DNA of 64,000 nucleotides from Myxococcaceae bacterium (lineage in GTDB: Bacteria; Myxococcota; Myxococcia; Myxococcales; Myxococcaceae). The DNA is taken from NCBI GenBank assembly GCA_016793095.1, contig JAEUJQ010000018.1:1-64000 (forward strand). The letters are read 5' to 3'. Position 1 is the first letter of the stretch. Each line of letters starts with the position of its first letter. The position numbers were made by a program, and so were the translations under genes. Of this stretch, positions 18,150-26,382 are shown in pieces. Under the pieces are notes generated by a model. That model did no database searches and was not told where the DNA came from. It worked only from the letters and a program-made list of their open reading frames with translations.

Positions 18150-19433
18150 ATGAGAACGGTCTCTGGAGTCGTGGCGGTGCTCCTCCTCGTCGGGTGCGGT
18201 GGGCCACAGCGCAGGTGCGATCGGACCACCTGCGCCAGCGGCTGCTGCAGCAGCGACGGCCAGTGCCAGCCCGGCTCCATGAGCTCGGCCTGTGGCACCT
18301 CGGGGAACGTCTGTAGCGTCTGTTCGCTCGACGCGACGTGCTTCGCGGGCGCGTGCACCACGTTCGGCGGGTCCGGCGGCGGGAGCTCGTCATCGGGCGG
18401 CGGCGCGGCCATGGGCGGCGGTGCGGCCGTGGGCGGCGGCGCGGCTGGAGGCACGGCTGGCGGGGCGAGCGCGGGCGGAGCGAGCGGCGGGGGCGCAGCG
18501 GGCGGGAGCATCGGTGGAGGGGCGGCGGGCGGCGCCTCGCGGGTCGGCTGCGCCGGCATGCAGTACTCGGAGCCGCTGCCCACGACGTCGAGCCTGGGCG
18601 GGCTCGTCTACACCCCGGCGATGGCGCAGCAGTACCTCCTCTCGGCGCTCCAGCTCCGGTACCCCCACGGGGAAGCGGTGGTGCGCGGCGGCCTCGCCAA
18701 CCCCATCTCGCCGCAGCAGCCGAACTGCGTGACGGCGTTCCTGGGCGACACCTCCAGCGGGCCCGCGGTGCTGCGGCAGGCCTCGACGGTCGTGCACGAG
18801 TGCGGCCACTTCTGGGACCTGGGCACCTCTCGCGGTGCGTCGTCGGCCTACGTCATCGCGCCGAACCTGCAGCGCACCTGCGCCAACGGCGACACCACCA
18901 CCCGCGGCGGCCGCACCTTCGCCCGCAGCCTCATCAAGGGGGACGCCTGGTATGCGATGCGGCCCGCGTGCATGAACATGAGCTCGTCCACCTGTGACTT
19001 CTACGCGGACGTGTACCTCGACGGGAGCCCGACCAACGGCACCTTCGAGAGCGGCGACCAGGGGTTCAACTCGTTGCTCGAGGAGGCGAACCAGTACGTC
19101 AACTCGCTGGCCTCCGCGCTGGCGTTCCGCGACGCGTTCTCCGGTGGCAGCCGCGTGTCCGAGCGCGACGGCATCCTCACCTTCATGTGGTACCTCGAGC
19201 GCTACCTCGCGATGGCGCGCCTGCAGTACCCGACGGCGTACGCGACGCTCACGCAGGACGCGTGCTGGCGCGAGGCGATCCTCTCGGTGTGGGACCGCGG
19301 CTGGTTCTACCTGCAGGCGACCAACGCATACGCGTCGACGCTCGGCATCAACGACGCGCGGCTGCGGACGCTGGTGGAGACGCCCTCGCTGCTCGCGGAG
19401 ATCGACTCGGTGCGAGGGCTCCACTGCCCCTGA
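18150..19433 (+). CDS. Putative zinc metallopeptidase lipoprotein with Cys-rich cap
   Basis: 427 residues. Signal peptide with lipobox (LLVGC, Cys16). The next 45 residues are a Cys-rich cap that aligns residue for residue with the cap of the 740-5575 lipoprotein (RCD, GCC, DG.C.PGS, ACG, C..C, FG). A Gly/Ala/Ser-rich linker (about 75-130) leads to a globular domain carrying VVHECGHFWD: HECGH at 216-220 fits the HExxH zinc motif with catalytic Glu217. I do not recognise the peptidase family and cannot name the third zinc ligand. Likely outer-membrane or surface anchored. Confidence 0.72.
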   Translation: MRTVSGVVAVLLLVGCGGPQRRCDRTTCASGCCSSDGQCQPGSMSSACGTSGNVCSVCSLDATCFAGACTTFGGSGGGSSSSGGGAAMGGGAAVGGGAAGGTAGGASAGGASGGGAAGGSIGGGAAGGASRVGCAGMQYSEPLPTTSSLGGLVYTPAMAQQYLLSALQLRYPHGEAVVRGGLANPISPQQPNCVTAFLGDTSSGPAVLRQASTVVHECGHFWDLGTSRGASSAYVIAPNLQRTCANGDTTTRGGRTFARSLIKGDAWYAMRPACMNMSSSTCDFYADVYLDGSPTNGTFESGDQGFNSLLEEANQYVNSLASALAFRDAFSGGSRVSERDGILTFMWYLERYLAMARLQYPTAYATLTQDACWREAILSVWDRGWFYLQATNAYASTLGINDARLRTLVETPSLLAEIDSVRGLHCP

Positions 19434-19491
19434 CCTCGGCGTCGCGGCAACGCCGGACTGCGATCGCCACCAGCCGGCGGGGCCTTCGCCG

Positions 19492-19680
19492 TCAGCGCTC
19501 GACGCTGAGCTCCTGCAGCAGGTCGAGGTCTGTCGAGGAGTCCAGGTTCTCGAGCAGCTCGAGGTTCTTCACCACCTCGAGGTCCTCGGCCGAGAGCGCC
19601 TTCTGCGCGCTCGCGTCTGGCTTCTCCGTCACGCCGCCGTCGAGCGCGAGGAGCCAGCTCACCACCGCCGCGCGGATCAT
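19492..19680 (-). CDS. Small acidic Leu-rich protein, last gene of the ECF operon
   Basis: 62 residues. The start at 19680 is chosen because ATG overlaps the stop of the DUF3106 gene (ATGA). A short hydrophobic N-terminus (MIRAAVVSWLLAL) may be a signal peptide or anchor. The tail is a Leu/Asp/Glu run (EDLEVVKNLELLENLD) that echoes the C-terminal tail of the anti-sigma protein two genes upstream (MDVLEDLDL, EDLDVIEQL). No family recognised; a partner or competitor for the anti-sigma tail is speculation. Confidence 0.65.
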   Translation of the reverse strand: MIRAAVVSWLLALDGGVTEKPDASAQKALSAEDLEVVKNLELLENLDSSTDLDLLQELSVER

Positions 19681-20159
19681 GGCCGGCGCCGCTCCCGCAG
19701 GCGCTCGCGAAGCTGCTGCTTCTGCTCGTCGTTGAGCTGTCGCCACCGCTGCAGGTTCTCGCGCAGCTGCTCCCGCCGTTCGGGGTTCTCGCGAATCCAG
19801 TTGCGCAGCCGCTCCCGCAGCTCGCGGCGCTGCTCGGGGTCGAGGCGGCGCACCTCCTGCATGCGCTCGCGCAGGTCCGCGCGCTCCTGAGGCGACAGCC
19901 GCGAGAAGGCCTTGAAGTTCTCGCGCACGCGCTCGCGCTCCTCGGGTGGCATCGCCTTGAAGCGCTCCCAGTTCGCCCTGACGCGCTCGCGCTCTTCGGG
20001 CGGCATCGCCTTGAACGCCTTGAGCTTCTCGCGCAGCTCCTGCTTCTTCGCCTCGGGCAGCGCGTTGAAGCGCTCGATGGCCTCGGCGGACGGCTGCTCC
20101 TGGGCCTGGGCCGGCAGCGCGGCGACGAGCGCCACCAGCATCAGCGTGAGCGGCTTCAT
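19677..20159 (-). CDS. DUF3106-like Arg/Glu-rich periplasmic protein
   Basis: 160 residues. A cleavable signal peptide (ends LPAQAQEQ) is followed by a long charged helical region with repeats of the type MPPEERERVR.N...F and LSPQERADLRERM, typical of DUF3106 proteins. It starts by an ATGA overlap with the anti-sigma gene. Its likely place is the periplasm; heavily charged helices of this kind recall stress chaperones such as CpxP/Spy, but no family motif supports that here. Confidence 0.75.
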   Translation of the reverse strand: MKPLTLMLVALVAALPAQAQEQPSAEAIERFNALPEAKKQELREKLKAFKAMPPEERERVRANWERFKAMPPEERERVRENFKAFSRLSPQERADLRERMQEVRRLDPEQRRELRERLRNWIRENPERREQLRENLQRWRQLNDEQKQQLRERLRERRRP

Positions 20160-20623
20160 GGCTTCACCTCCAGGTCCTTCAACTGCTCGATGACGTCGAG
20201 ATCCTCGGGCGACGCGAGGCCGACGAGGTCGAGGTCCTCGAGCACGTCCATGTTCTGCGCGAGCACCACCTGGTCCTCCTCGAGGAACGACGGCGGCACC
20301 TCGCCACCGCGGCCGCGCAGCACCACCACCAGCACCGCGGCGGCGGCCAGCGCCATCACCGGCACCAGCTTCGGCCACGAGAACCACGGCGCCTTCGCGG
20401 CCGCCTCGTCGTCGAGCCGGCCCAGCACCGCCGCGCGCAGGTTCGCCGACGGCGCCGGCGCGGGCACCTTCGCCATCAGCGCCACCGTCTGTCGCAGCTT
20501 CGCCTCGAGCGCCTTGAGCTTCGGGTCCGCCGCGAGCTGCGCCTCGAGCGCCCTGCGGTCGGCCTCGGGCAGCTCGCCGTCGATGTACGCGGTCAGCTCG
20601 TCCTGCCAGTGCTTGTCACTCAT
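20156..20623 (-). CDS. Anti-sigma factor, single-pass membrane protein
   Basis: 155 residues. The N-terminus (WQDELTAYIDGELPEADRRALE) matches the helical anti-sigma domain, without the zinc-binding His/Cys set. One membrane helix lies near 92-108 (VMALAAAAVLVVVL). The periplasmic tail is acidic and Leu-rich. The ATG overlaps the stop of the sigma gene, so both are translationally coupled in the usual ECF arrangement; it should hold the sigma factor at the membrane until a periplasmic signal arrives. Confidence 0.82.
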   Translation of the reverse strand: MSDKHWQDELTAYIDGELPEADRRALEAQLAADPKLKALEAKLRQTVALMAKVPAPAPSANLRAAVLGRLDDEAAAKAPWFSWPKLVPVMALAAAAVLVVVLRGRGGEVPPSFLEEDQVVLAQNMDVLEDLDLVGLASPEDLDVIEQLKDLEVKP

Positions 20624-21222
20624 GCCAGACTCCTCGACGGCAGCACGCCCTGCTGCCACGCCTCGACGTGCTTCATGACGGTCACGGTCGCGCGGTGGAT
20701 GAGGCTCTTCACCGCCGACTCCGTCGACTCCAGGGCCTGCGCGATGTCGCGGTAGGCCATGCCCTCGAAGCGGCACATGGTGAAGGCCGCCTTCTCTCGT
20801 GCGCTCATCGCCGCCATCGCCGCCGCCACCGCGCGTTCCAGCTCCTTGCCCTCGAGCGAGAGCTGCGGGCTGTCGGTGGAGGCCTCGAGGTCGAGCGCCG
20901 TCTCGTGCTGCTCCTCGCTCATCTCGCGCGCCTCCTGCTGTCGCTTCTCGTCGAAGCGCCGCAGCTCGTTGAGGCAGTGGTTGGTGGCCACCCGGTAGAG
21001 GAACGTCTTGAACTTCGCGTCGGCGGAGTACCGGCCCGCCGCCTTGTACAGCTTGACGAAGACGTCCTGCGCGAGCTCCTCCGCCCGCGCTGCGTTGCCC
21101 ACGAAGCGGCCGCAGAAGCGCACCACCCCTGCCTGGTGCCGGTCGAAGAGCGCCGCGAACGCGGCCCTGTCACCGCGCCCGACCGCCACCATCAACCGCG
21201 CGTCGTCGTCGTCGGCCAGCAC
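20620..21222 (-). CDS. ECF RNA polymerase sigma factor
   Basis: 200 residues from a GTG. Region 2 is clear (AEELAQDVFVKLYKAAGRY, then FKTFLYRVATNHCLNELRR) and region 4 ends the protein (MSAREKAAFTMCRFEGMAY, then IAQALESTESAVKSLIHRA). It is first of four genes each joined by an ATGA overlap: sigma, anti-sigma, DUF3106 protein, small Leu-rich protein. I could not identify an autoregulatory promoter with confidence in the 121 bp upstream. An internal ATG at 21192 is a possible later start. Confidence 0.9.
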   Translation of the reverse strand: MLADDDDARLMVAVGRGDRAAFAALFDRHQAGVVRFCGRFVGNAARAEELAQDVFVKLYKAAGRYSADAKFKTFLYRVATNHCLNELRRFDEKRQQEAREMSEEQHETALDLEASTDSPQLSLEGKELERAVAAAMAAMSAREKAAFTMCRFEGMAYRDIAQALESTESAVKSLIHRATVTVMKHVEAWQQGVLPSRSLA

Positions 21223-21343
21223 GTGGAGTCAAACCCGCGCCGCGTCGCAAAGTCGCGCGGCCTGAAAGGATGAGGAACTTCAAGGGCCTGAGGCGCGCGG
21301 ACCCTCGCATGGAGCGAGCACGCTGTCACTGCGGGTGCCACCG

Positions 21344-22549
21344 TCATTGGCAGGCGGGGAACAGCTGCGTCGGCACAGTCAGCCGCGCTCCGGCCGTCGC
21401 GCTCACCTGGCCGTATTGGTCGTTGCCCCAGCACCACACCGAGCCGTCGCTCTTCACGGCGCAGGTGTGCGCCCCACCAGCCGAGGCCGCCGCGACCTGG
21501 TTGCCCAGCACGTCGGGAGCCACCTGAACCGGCAGCGTGCGCGCGTCGGTGTCTCCGAGGCCCAGCTGGCCAGAGCGGTTGTCGCCCCAACACCACAGCG
21601 TGCCATCCGTCTTCAACGCGCAGCTGTGCGAGCCTCCGGTGAAGACCTGGGTCACGACGCCCAGCATGCCGGTGCCGACCAGCGTCGGGGCCAGCCGGGG
21701 CATCGTGTCACCGACGCCGAGCTGACCGAAGCGGTTGTCGCCCCAGCACCACGGCGTTCCGTCGTTCGTGAAGGCGCAGGCGTGTGCGCCGCCGGCCGCG
21801 AGGCGGGCCACCTGGGTTCCCATGGAGACCACCCGGGTGGGGGCCGACCGTTGCTGGGTGTCGCCCAGGCCCAACGCGCCGGAGGTGTTCGCGCCCCAGC
21901 ACCAGAGGGAGCCGTCGGTGCCACGGGCGCAGGTGAAGTTGGTGCCCGTGGTGAGCCGATCGACGACGAAGCCCGTGGTGTCCACGCGCGCCGGCAGCGA
22001 CTGGGGCGTCGTGTTCCCCAGCCCGAGCTGGCCGTTGGCGTTCGCGCCCCAACACCAGAGCTGGTTGTCAGCCGTCTGCGCGCAGGTGTGCGAGCCGCCG
22101 TTGCTCGCCTTGGCGATCTCGCTGAAGAGCCCCCCGACCTGGATGGGCAGCGAGCGCGCCTCGGTCTCACCGGTGCCGAGCTGGCCCGAGCGGTTGGCCC
22201 CCCAGCACCGCAGCTTGTTGTCGGTCGCGATGGCGCAGGTGAAGAGCCCGACGTCGGCGCTCACCTCACCGTCTCCCGAGGGCAGGTAGACCTTCGAGAC
22301 GCCCAGCTCGTCGAGGGACACGCGCACGGGTGATCGGTGGGGCGCCACGTCGCCGACGCCGAGCTGCCCGAAGCGGTTGTCGCCCCAGCAGTACAGCGCC
22401 CCGTTGCTCATGCGCGCGCAGGTGTGGGTGGTTCCCGCGACGACGTACGCCACGCAGACCCCCTCGCCTTCCCACGAGGTGGAGAGCGACGCCCAGTCAT
22501 GGCAGGCGCCAAGCGGAAGACACGACACGAGGAGCAGCAGCCGGCTCAA
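21344..22549 (-). CDS. RCC1-repeat beta-propeller lipoprotein
   Basis: 401 residues from a TTG that overlaps the upstream stop (TTGA). This start gives a signal peptide with lipobox LPLGAC (Cys16); a longer open frame to 22732 has no signal and overlaps the upstream gene heavily. Seven RCC1 repeats follow, with CWGDNRFGQLGVGD-type motifs, enough for a closed seven-blade propeller. In bacteria such exported propellers are usually binding scaffolds; the ligand is unknown. It is the last gene of the kinase operon. Confidence 0.83.
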   Translation of the reverse strand: MSRLLLLVSCLPLGACHDWASLSTSWEGEGVCVAYVVAGTTHTCARMSNGALYCWGDNRFGQLGVGDVAPHRSPVRVSLDELGVSKVYLPSGDGEVSADVGLFTCAIATDNKLRCWGANRSGQLGTGETEARSLPIQVGGLFSEIAKASNGGSHTCAQTADNQLWCWGANANGQLGLGNTTPQSLPARVDTTGFVVDRLTTGTNFTCARGTDGSLWCWGANTSGALGLGDTQQRSAPTRVVSMGTQVARLAAGGAHACAFTNDGTPWCWGDNRFGQLGVGDTMPRLAPTLVGTGMLGVVTQVFTGGSHSCALKTDGTLWCWGDNRSGQLGLGDTDARTLPVQVAPDVLGNQVAAASAGGAHTCAVKSDGSVWCWGNDQYGQVSATAGARLTVPTQLFPACQ

Positions 22550-23481
22550 TACCTCACCTCGAACGACAGGTGCGCGGGGGCGAGGGTCACGCGGGCGGCG
22601 GTGCCTCCGCTCAGGAACCACCAGGTCAGCCCGGCGAGCGCGGTGGCGGCTCCAGCGGCGACGAGCAGCACACCAGCCACCTCTCGATCGCGAGAGCCAG
22701 CCCAGCGCTGAGGCGAGCACATCGTCCCGCATTGCTGCTGGAGGCGTGCGAAGTCAGCGCTCGAGGCGCCGAGGAGAATGCCTCCGATGAGCCCGGCGAC
22801 CGCGCCCCCGCCCACGACGACCCACGGCGGCCAGCGGGCAGGCGCGGGAGCCGGGAGCGGCTTCAAAACCTCAACGGGTGGAACAGGCGGGGCCGCCGCG
22901 ACGGGCGCGACGTCTGGCACCGCGACGAGGGGCGCGAGCTCCACCGTCCAGGACACGTCTTCTCCGGCGCGCAGCGCCTCCTGCTTCAACTGGTCCTGGA
23001 AGCCTGGCTTGCTGAAGTGGAACGCGTGGCGTCCGGGTTCGACGTAGAGGACCCAGGGCGCGGCGAGCGGTGTTCCGTCGAGAGACACGGCGAGGTCGCC
23101 TGGCACGAGGTCGAGGCGAACGACGGCGACGAGCGCGCGGACTGCACCCTGCGTGCGCAGCGCCTCGTCCCGTTCTTCCGTCGACAGGTCGCGGTCGTCA
23201 GCGAGGTAGCGGTCGATGGTTCGAAGGGCCTCGGCGTTGCGCTCGAGCTTCCGCAGACACGCGGCCGCGTTCCAGAGCAGGCGGGGGTCGCCTGACAGCC
23301 GGTGGGCCTTGAGGAAGCCCGCGAGGGCCTGCTGAAAATGGCTCGCCTTGAAGTCCACCCGCGCTGCTTCGTAGCTCGTCAGCGCGTCACCGCGCAGCAC
23401 CTGCGACAGCGGCGCGCGCGGCTTTGGCGCGGCGCTCGCGGACGGCATCGCCAGGAGCACGAGGAGGACGAGCGAGCGCAC
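22546..23481 (-). CDS. TPR/PEGA-type protein with a two-helix C-terminal module
   Basis: 311 residues from a GTG overlapping the kinase stop by one base (TAGTG). Signal peptide, then TPR-like helices (about 35-110), a PEGA-like beta domain (about 118-180, LVPGDLAVSLDGTPL and VEPGRHAFHFSKPGF) and a Pro-rich linker. The end has two membrane helices around a 30-residue loop, ending TWWFL and a short tail. The same C-terminal layout occurs in the protein at 31840-32625. PEGA proteins next to Ser/Thr kinases are frequent in myxobacteria and probably act in the envelope. Confidence 0.75.
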   Translation of the reverse strand: MRSLVLLVLLAMPSASAAPKPRAPLSQVLRGDALTSYEAARVDFKASHFQQALAGFLKAHRLSGDPRLLWNAAACLRKLERNAEALRTIDRYLADDRDLSTEERDEALRTQGAVRALVAVVRLDLVPGDLAVSLDGTPLAAPWVLYVEPGRHAFHFSKPGFQDQLKQEALRAGEDVSWTVELAPLVAVPDVAPVAAAPPVPPVEVLKPLPAPAPARWPPWVVVGGGAVAGLIGGILLGASSADFARLQQQCGTMCSPQRWAGSRDREVAGVLLVAAGAATALAGLTWWFLSGGTAARVTLAPAHLSFEVRY

Positions 23482-24947
23482 TACTTGAGCTCCAGGTCTG
23501 CGGGGTCTCGTGAGTCTCTCGGGGCCTTCGTCGCGCGCACCCGCGCGAACGTCCCCGCGTCACGGCCTGCGGGCATCGCCTCGGTCACCGCGTCCGTCGG
23601 CGCGGCGGCGTGAGCACCGGGCGAGGCGGTCTCAACGGGCGGGGTGGGGACGTCAGGTACGGGCGGGGCCGACTCCGGGGAAGCGGCGCGTGCGGTCGCG
23701 CCGGCGCTGGGTGGGGCGGTGCGCTCGGTCCTCGACGCCGCGAAGAGCACCACGCCGCCCGCGAGGGCCAGCGCGGTGGCGAACAGCGCGGGACGGCGCC
23801 AGGGGCTCGTGGGCGCCACCGAAGGCCGGGTGCGTTCGCTGGTGTGCCCGGCTGCCGTCATCGGCGGCGCCGCGAGAGGCGCACTCGTCAGCCGCTCACC
23901 GCTGGTGCCTGCCGGCGCGTCGGGGCGAGTCCCGGGCACGTCGTGCGAGAGCGTCCAGGCAGGGGCGATGGACGCCGGCGCAGCCACGGGCCCTGGCGCG
24001 GCCGCGACGGCAGCGCGGGCGACCGCCTCAGCGACGTGGACCCGCGCCGCGCTCCCGAGGCCGGCGGGCGCACGGAAGGGCTCGAGGGCATCGGCGAGCT
24101 CGAGCACGGAGGCGTACCGGTGGACCGGGTCCTTCTCGAGGCAGCGCATCACGATCGCCGAGAGCCCGTCAGGTAGACCGGTCACCACGTCGGTCAGCGG
24201 AGTGGGGGGCCGGGCAGCGATCTGCGCGGCCATCGCCGACGCATCCCCGGCGTCGAAGGGCGCGACGCCGGCGAGCCAGCGGTAGAGCGTCACCCCGAGC
24301 GACCAGACGTCGGTCCGACGATCGACCACGTTCGGTGTCAGCAACTGCTCTGGCGACATGAACAGCGGAGACCCCAGGGTCGACGCCGTCTGCGTCAGCC
24401 GCACCTCGTCGGTGACGATCTTCGAGATGCCGAAGTCGAGCAGCTTGATGAGCTCGACCCCGTCGAGGCGCCGCACCAGGAAGAGGTTGGCTGGCTTGAC
24501 GTCCCGGTGGACGACGTCGCGCGCGTGGGCCTCCGCGAGCGCGGCGCAGGTCTGGAGCGCCCAATCGACGGCGCGCGCGGGGGCCACGCGGCCCTGCCGG
24601 GCGAGCAGCTGCTCGAGGTCGGTGCCGTCGAGCAGCTCCATGACGAGGAACGGCGTGCCATCCGCTGCCTCATCGAGGTCCATGATGCGCACCACGTGCT
24701 CCCCGACCAGCCGCCCTGCCGCGCGGGCCTCTCGCATGAACCGCGCTGAGACGAGCGCGCGCTCCCTCCCCTCGAGGTTGACGAGCTTGATCGCGACGAG
24801 CCGGTCGAGCTTGAGGTGCGTCGCGACGACGATGGTGCCCATGCCGCCGCGCGCCAGCGTGCGCTCGACGCGGTACTTGCCGCACAAGACGGTGCCTGGG
24901 CGCGCTGCAGCCAGGCTGTTGGGCTCGGCCCCCGGCATCACTGGCAT
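23481..24947 (-). CDS. PknB-type Ser/Thr protein kinase, membrane-anchored
   Basis: 488 residues. The kinase domain (about 25-290) has the Gly-rich loop (LARGGMGTIV), Lys54 in VAIKL, catalytic Asp149 in HRDVKPAN and DFG at 171-173, so it should be active. A Pro/Ala-rich juxtamembrane region follows, then one membrane helix near 390-410 and a short periplasmic Pro-rich tail without PASTA repeats. It heads an operon with the PEGA and RCC1 proteins and is divergent from an FHA-containing sigma-54 activator, 61 bp between the starts. FHA domains bind phosphothreonine, so this kinase is the obvious candidate to control that activator. Confidence 0.92.
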   Translation of the reverse strand: MPVMPGAEPNSLAAARPGTVLCGKYRVERTLARGGMGTIVVATHLKLDRLVAIKLVNLEGRERALVSARFMREARAAGRLVGEHVVRIMDLDEAADGTPFLVMELLDGTDLEQLLARQGRVAPARAVDWALQTCAALAEAHARDVVHRDVKPANLFLVRRLDGVELIKLLDFGISKIVTDEVRLTQTASTLGSPLFMSPEQLLTPNVVDRRTDVWSLGVTLYRWLAGVAPFDAGDASAMAAQIAARPPTPLTDVVTGLPDGLSAIVMRCLEKDPVHRYASVLELADALEPFRAPAGLGSAARVHVAEAVARAAVAAAPGPVAAPASIAPAWTLSHDVPGTRPDAPAGTSGERLTSAPLAAPPMTAAGHTSERTRPSVAPTSPWRRPALFATALALAGGVVLFAASRTERTAPPSAGATARAASPESAPPVPDVPTPPVETASPGAHAAAPTDAVTEAMPAGRDAGTFARVRATKAPRDSRDPADLELK

Positions 24948-25008
24948 GGCCTATCGCAGGTTGAGCGTGAGGTGCTGCAGTTCAGCTCCGGTATGGGAGA
25001 GTGGCGTC

Positions 25009-26382
25009 ATGGCGCAGGACCCTCTTCATACCATCGACGCCGGTGCTCAGAAGGGCGAGCCAGCCACTCCAGTCCCACTGAAGGTCTCGGTCGTCGCCGG
25101 CCCGGACCTGGGGCGTGAGGTGGCGTTCGAGGGGGCGGTGGAGGTTGGCGCCGACCCGACCTGTGGCCTGGTGCTGCGCGATCGCTCGGTGTCTCGAAGA
25201 CACCTGCTCCTCGAAGCGAGCGGCGGGCGCCTGCGCGTGAAGGACCTCGGCAGCCGCAACGGCACGCACCTCGGCGCCACGCGAATCCACGAGGCAGAGA
25301 TTCCCCTCGGCACCGTGCTGCGGCTGGGGGACTCCTCCATCGCGGTGCAGCCCCGCTGGTACCTGCGCGAGATGACGCCCTCGACGGCCCGCGAGTTCGG
25401 CGACCTCTACGGCGAGTCGCTGGCCCAGCGCGAGGTCTTCGCCATCCTCGAGCGCGTCGCCCCATCGAACGTCACCGTGCTGCTCGAAGGAGAGAGCGGC
25501 ACCGGCAAGGAGCTGGCGAGCCGGTCGATCCACCGCGCCTCGCCACGCGCCCAGCGGCCCTACGTGGTGTTCGACTGCGCCTCGGTGCCGGGCGAGCTCG
25601 CCGAGAGCGAGCTGTTCGGCCACAAGAAGGGGGCGTTCTCGGGCGCGACGACCGATCGCCAGGGCGCGTTCCTGCAGGCCGACGGCGGCACGCTGTGCCT
25701 CGACGAGCTCGGAGAGCTGCCGCTCGATCTCCAGCCAAAGCTGCTGCGCGTGCTCGAGACGGGCGAGGTGCGGCCCGTCGGCAGCGACACCCCGGTGAAG
25801 GTCGACGTGCGGGTGGTGGCGGCGACGAACCGCGACCTGCACGCCGAGGTGAAGCGCGGGGCGTTCCGCGCCGACCTGCTCTACCGCCTCGAGGTGGTGA
25901 AGCTCCGCCTCCCGCCGCTCCGCCAGCGCCCCGAAGACATCGCCGGGCTCGCGACGCGCCTGCTCACCGGGATGCTGCCCGAGGGAGACGTCGTCGCCGG
26001 CCCGAACCTCGACCGGCTGCTGGCGTACGGCTGGCCCGGCAACATCCGCGAGCTGAGGAACGTGCTCACGCGCGCCGTCTCGCTCGCGCGGCCCCCGGGC
26101 CAACCGCCGGTGCCGTTCGCGCAGCTGGTGCTGAACCTCGGCCCCGCGTCGAGCGCGCCCGCCACCATCGGCTTCGAGTTCCCCGGCGTCACCCGGCCGC
26201 TCCCGTACAAGGCGGCCCGCGCCCAGCTGCTCGACAGCTTCGAGCGCGCCTACGTCGCCGCGCTGCTCGAACGTCACCCCGGAAACGTGTTGCGCGCCGC
26301 CGAGGCCGCCGGTGTCAGCCGGAAGCACCTCTACGAGCTGATCCGCAAGGTCGAGGGCACCTTGACCACCGAAGAGCCCTGA
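25009..26382 (+). CDS. FHA-type sigma-54-dependent transcriptional activator
   Basis: 457 residues from the ATG at 25009 (GGGAG upstream); the open frame extends far further 5' but that part lies over the kinase gene. The N-terminal FHA domain (about 25-115) keeps RSVSRRH and GSRNGT, the phosphothreonine-binding residues. The AAA+ domain has Walker A GESGTGKE (161-168), the sigma-54 contact loop as GAFSGAT (208-214, Ser replacing the usual Thr) and Walker B LCLDELGEL. A Fis-type helix-turn-helix ends the protein (AAGVSRKHLYELI). There is no receiver domain, so input is through Ser/Thr phosphorylation. Confidence 0.93.
   Translation: MAQDPLHTIDAGAQKGEPATPVPLKVSVVAGPDLGREVAFEGAVEVGADPTCGLVLRDRSVSRRHLLLEASGGRLRVKDLGSRNGTHLGATRIHEAEIPLGTVLRLGDSSIAVQPRWYLREMTPSTAREFGDLYGESLAQREVFAILERVAPSNVTVLLEGESGTGKELASRSIHRASPRAQRPYVVFDCASVPGELAESELFGHKKGAFSGATTDRQGAFLQADGGTLCLDELGELPLDLQPKLLRVLETGEVRPVGSDTPVKVDVRVVAATNRDLHAEVKRGAFRADLLYRLEVVKLRLPPLRQRPEDIAGLATRLLTGMLPEGDVVAGPNLDRLLAYGWPGNIRELRNVLTRAVSLARPPGQPPVPFAQLVLNLGPASSAPATIGFEFPGVTRPLPYKAARAQLLDSFERAYVAALLERHPGNVLRAAEAAGVSRKHLYELIRKVEGTLTTEEP

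Noticed and set aside
22550-22732. Longer start for the RCC1 lipoprotein
   Set aside because: It would remove the signal peptide from the N-terminus and overlap the PEGA gene by almost 190 bases.
24940-24962. Possible sigma-54 promoter (TGGCATG then TCGC) between kinase and activator
   Set aside because: The GG to GC spacing is one base too long and the -12 element is poor; it also overlaps the kinase start.
24358-25008. N-terminal extension of the FHA activator
   Set aside because: It lies over the kinase gene on the other strand; the FHA domain and ribosome site place the start at 25009.
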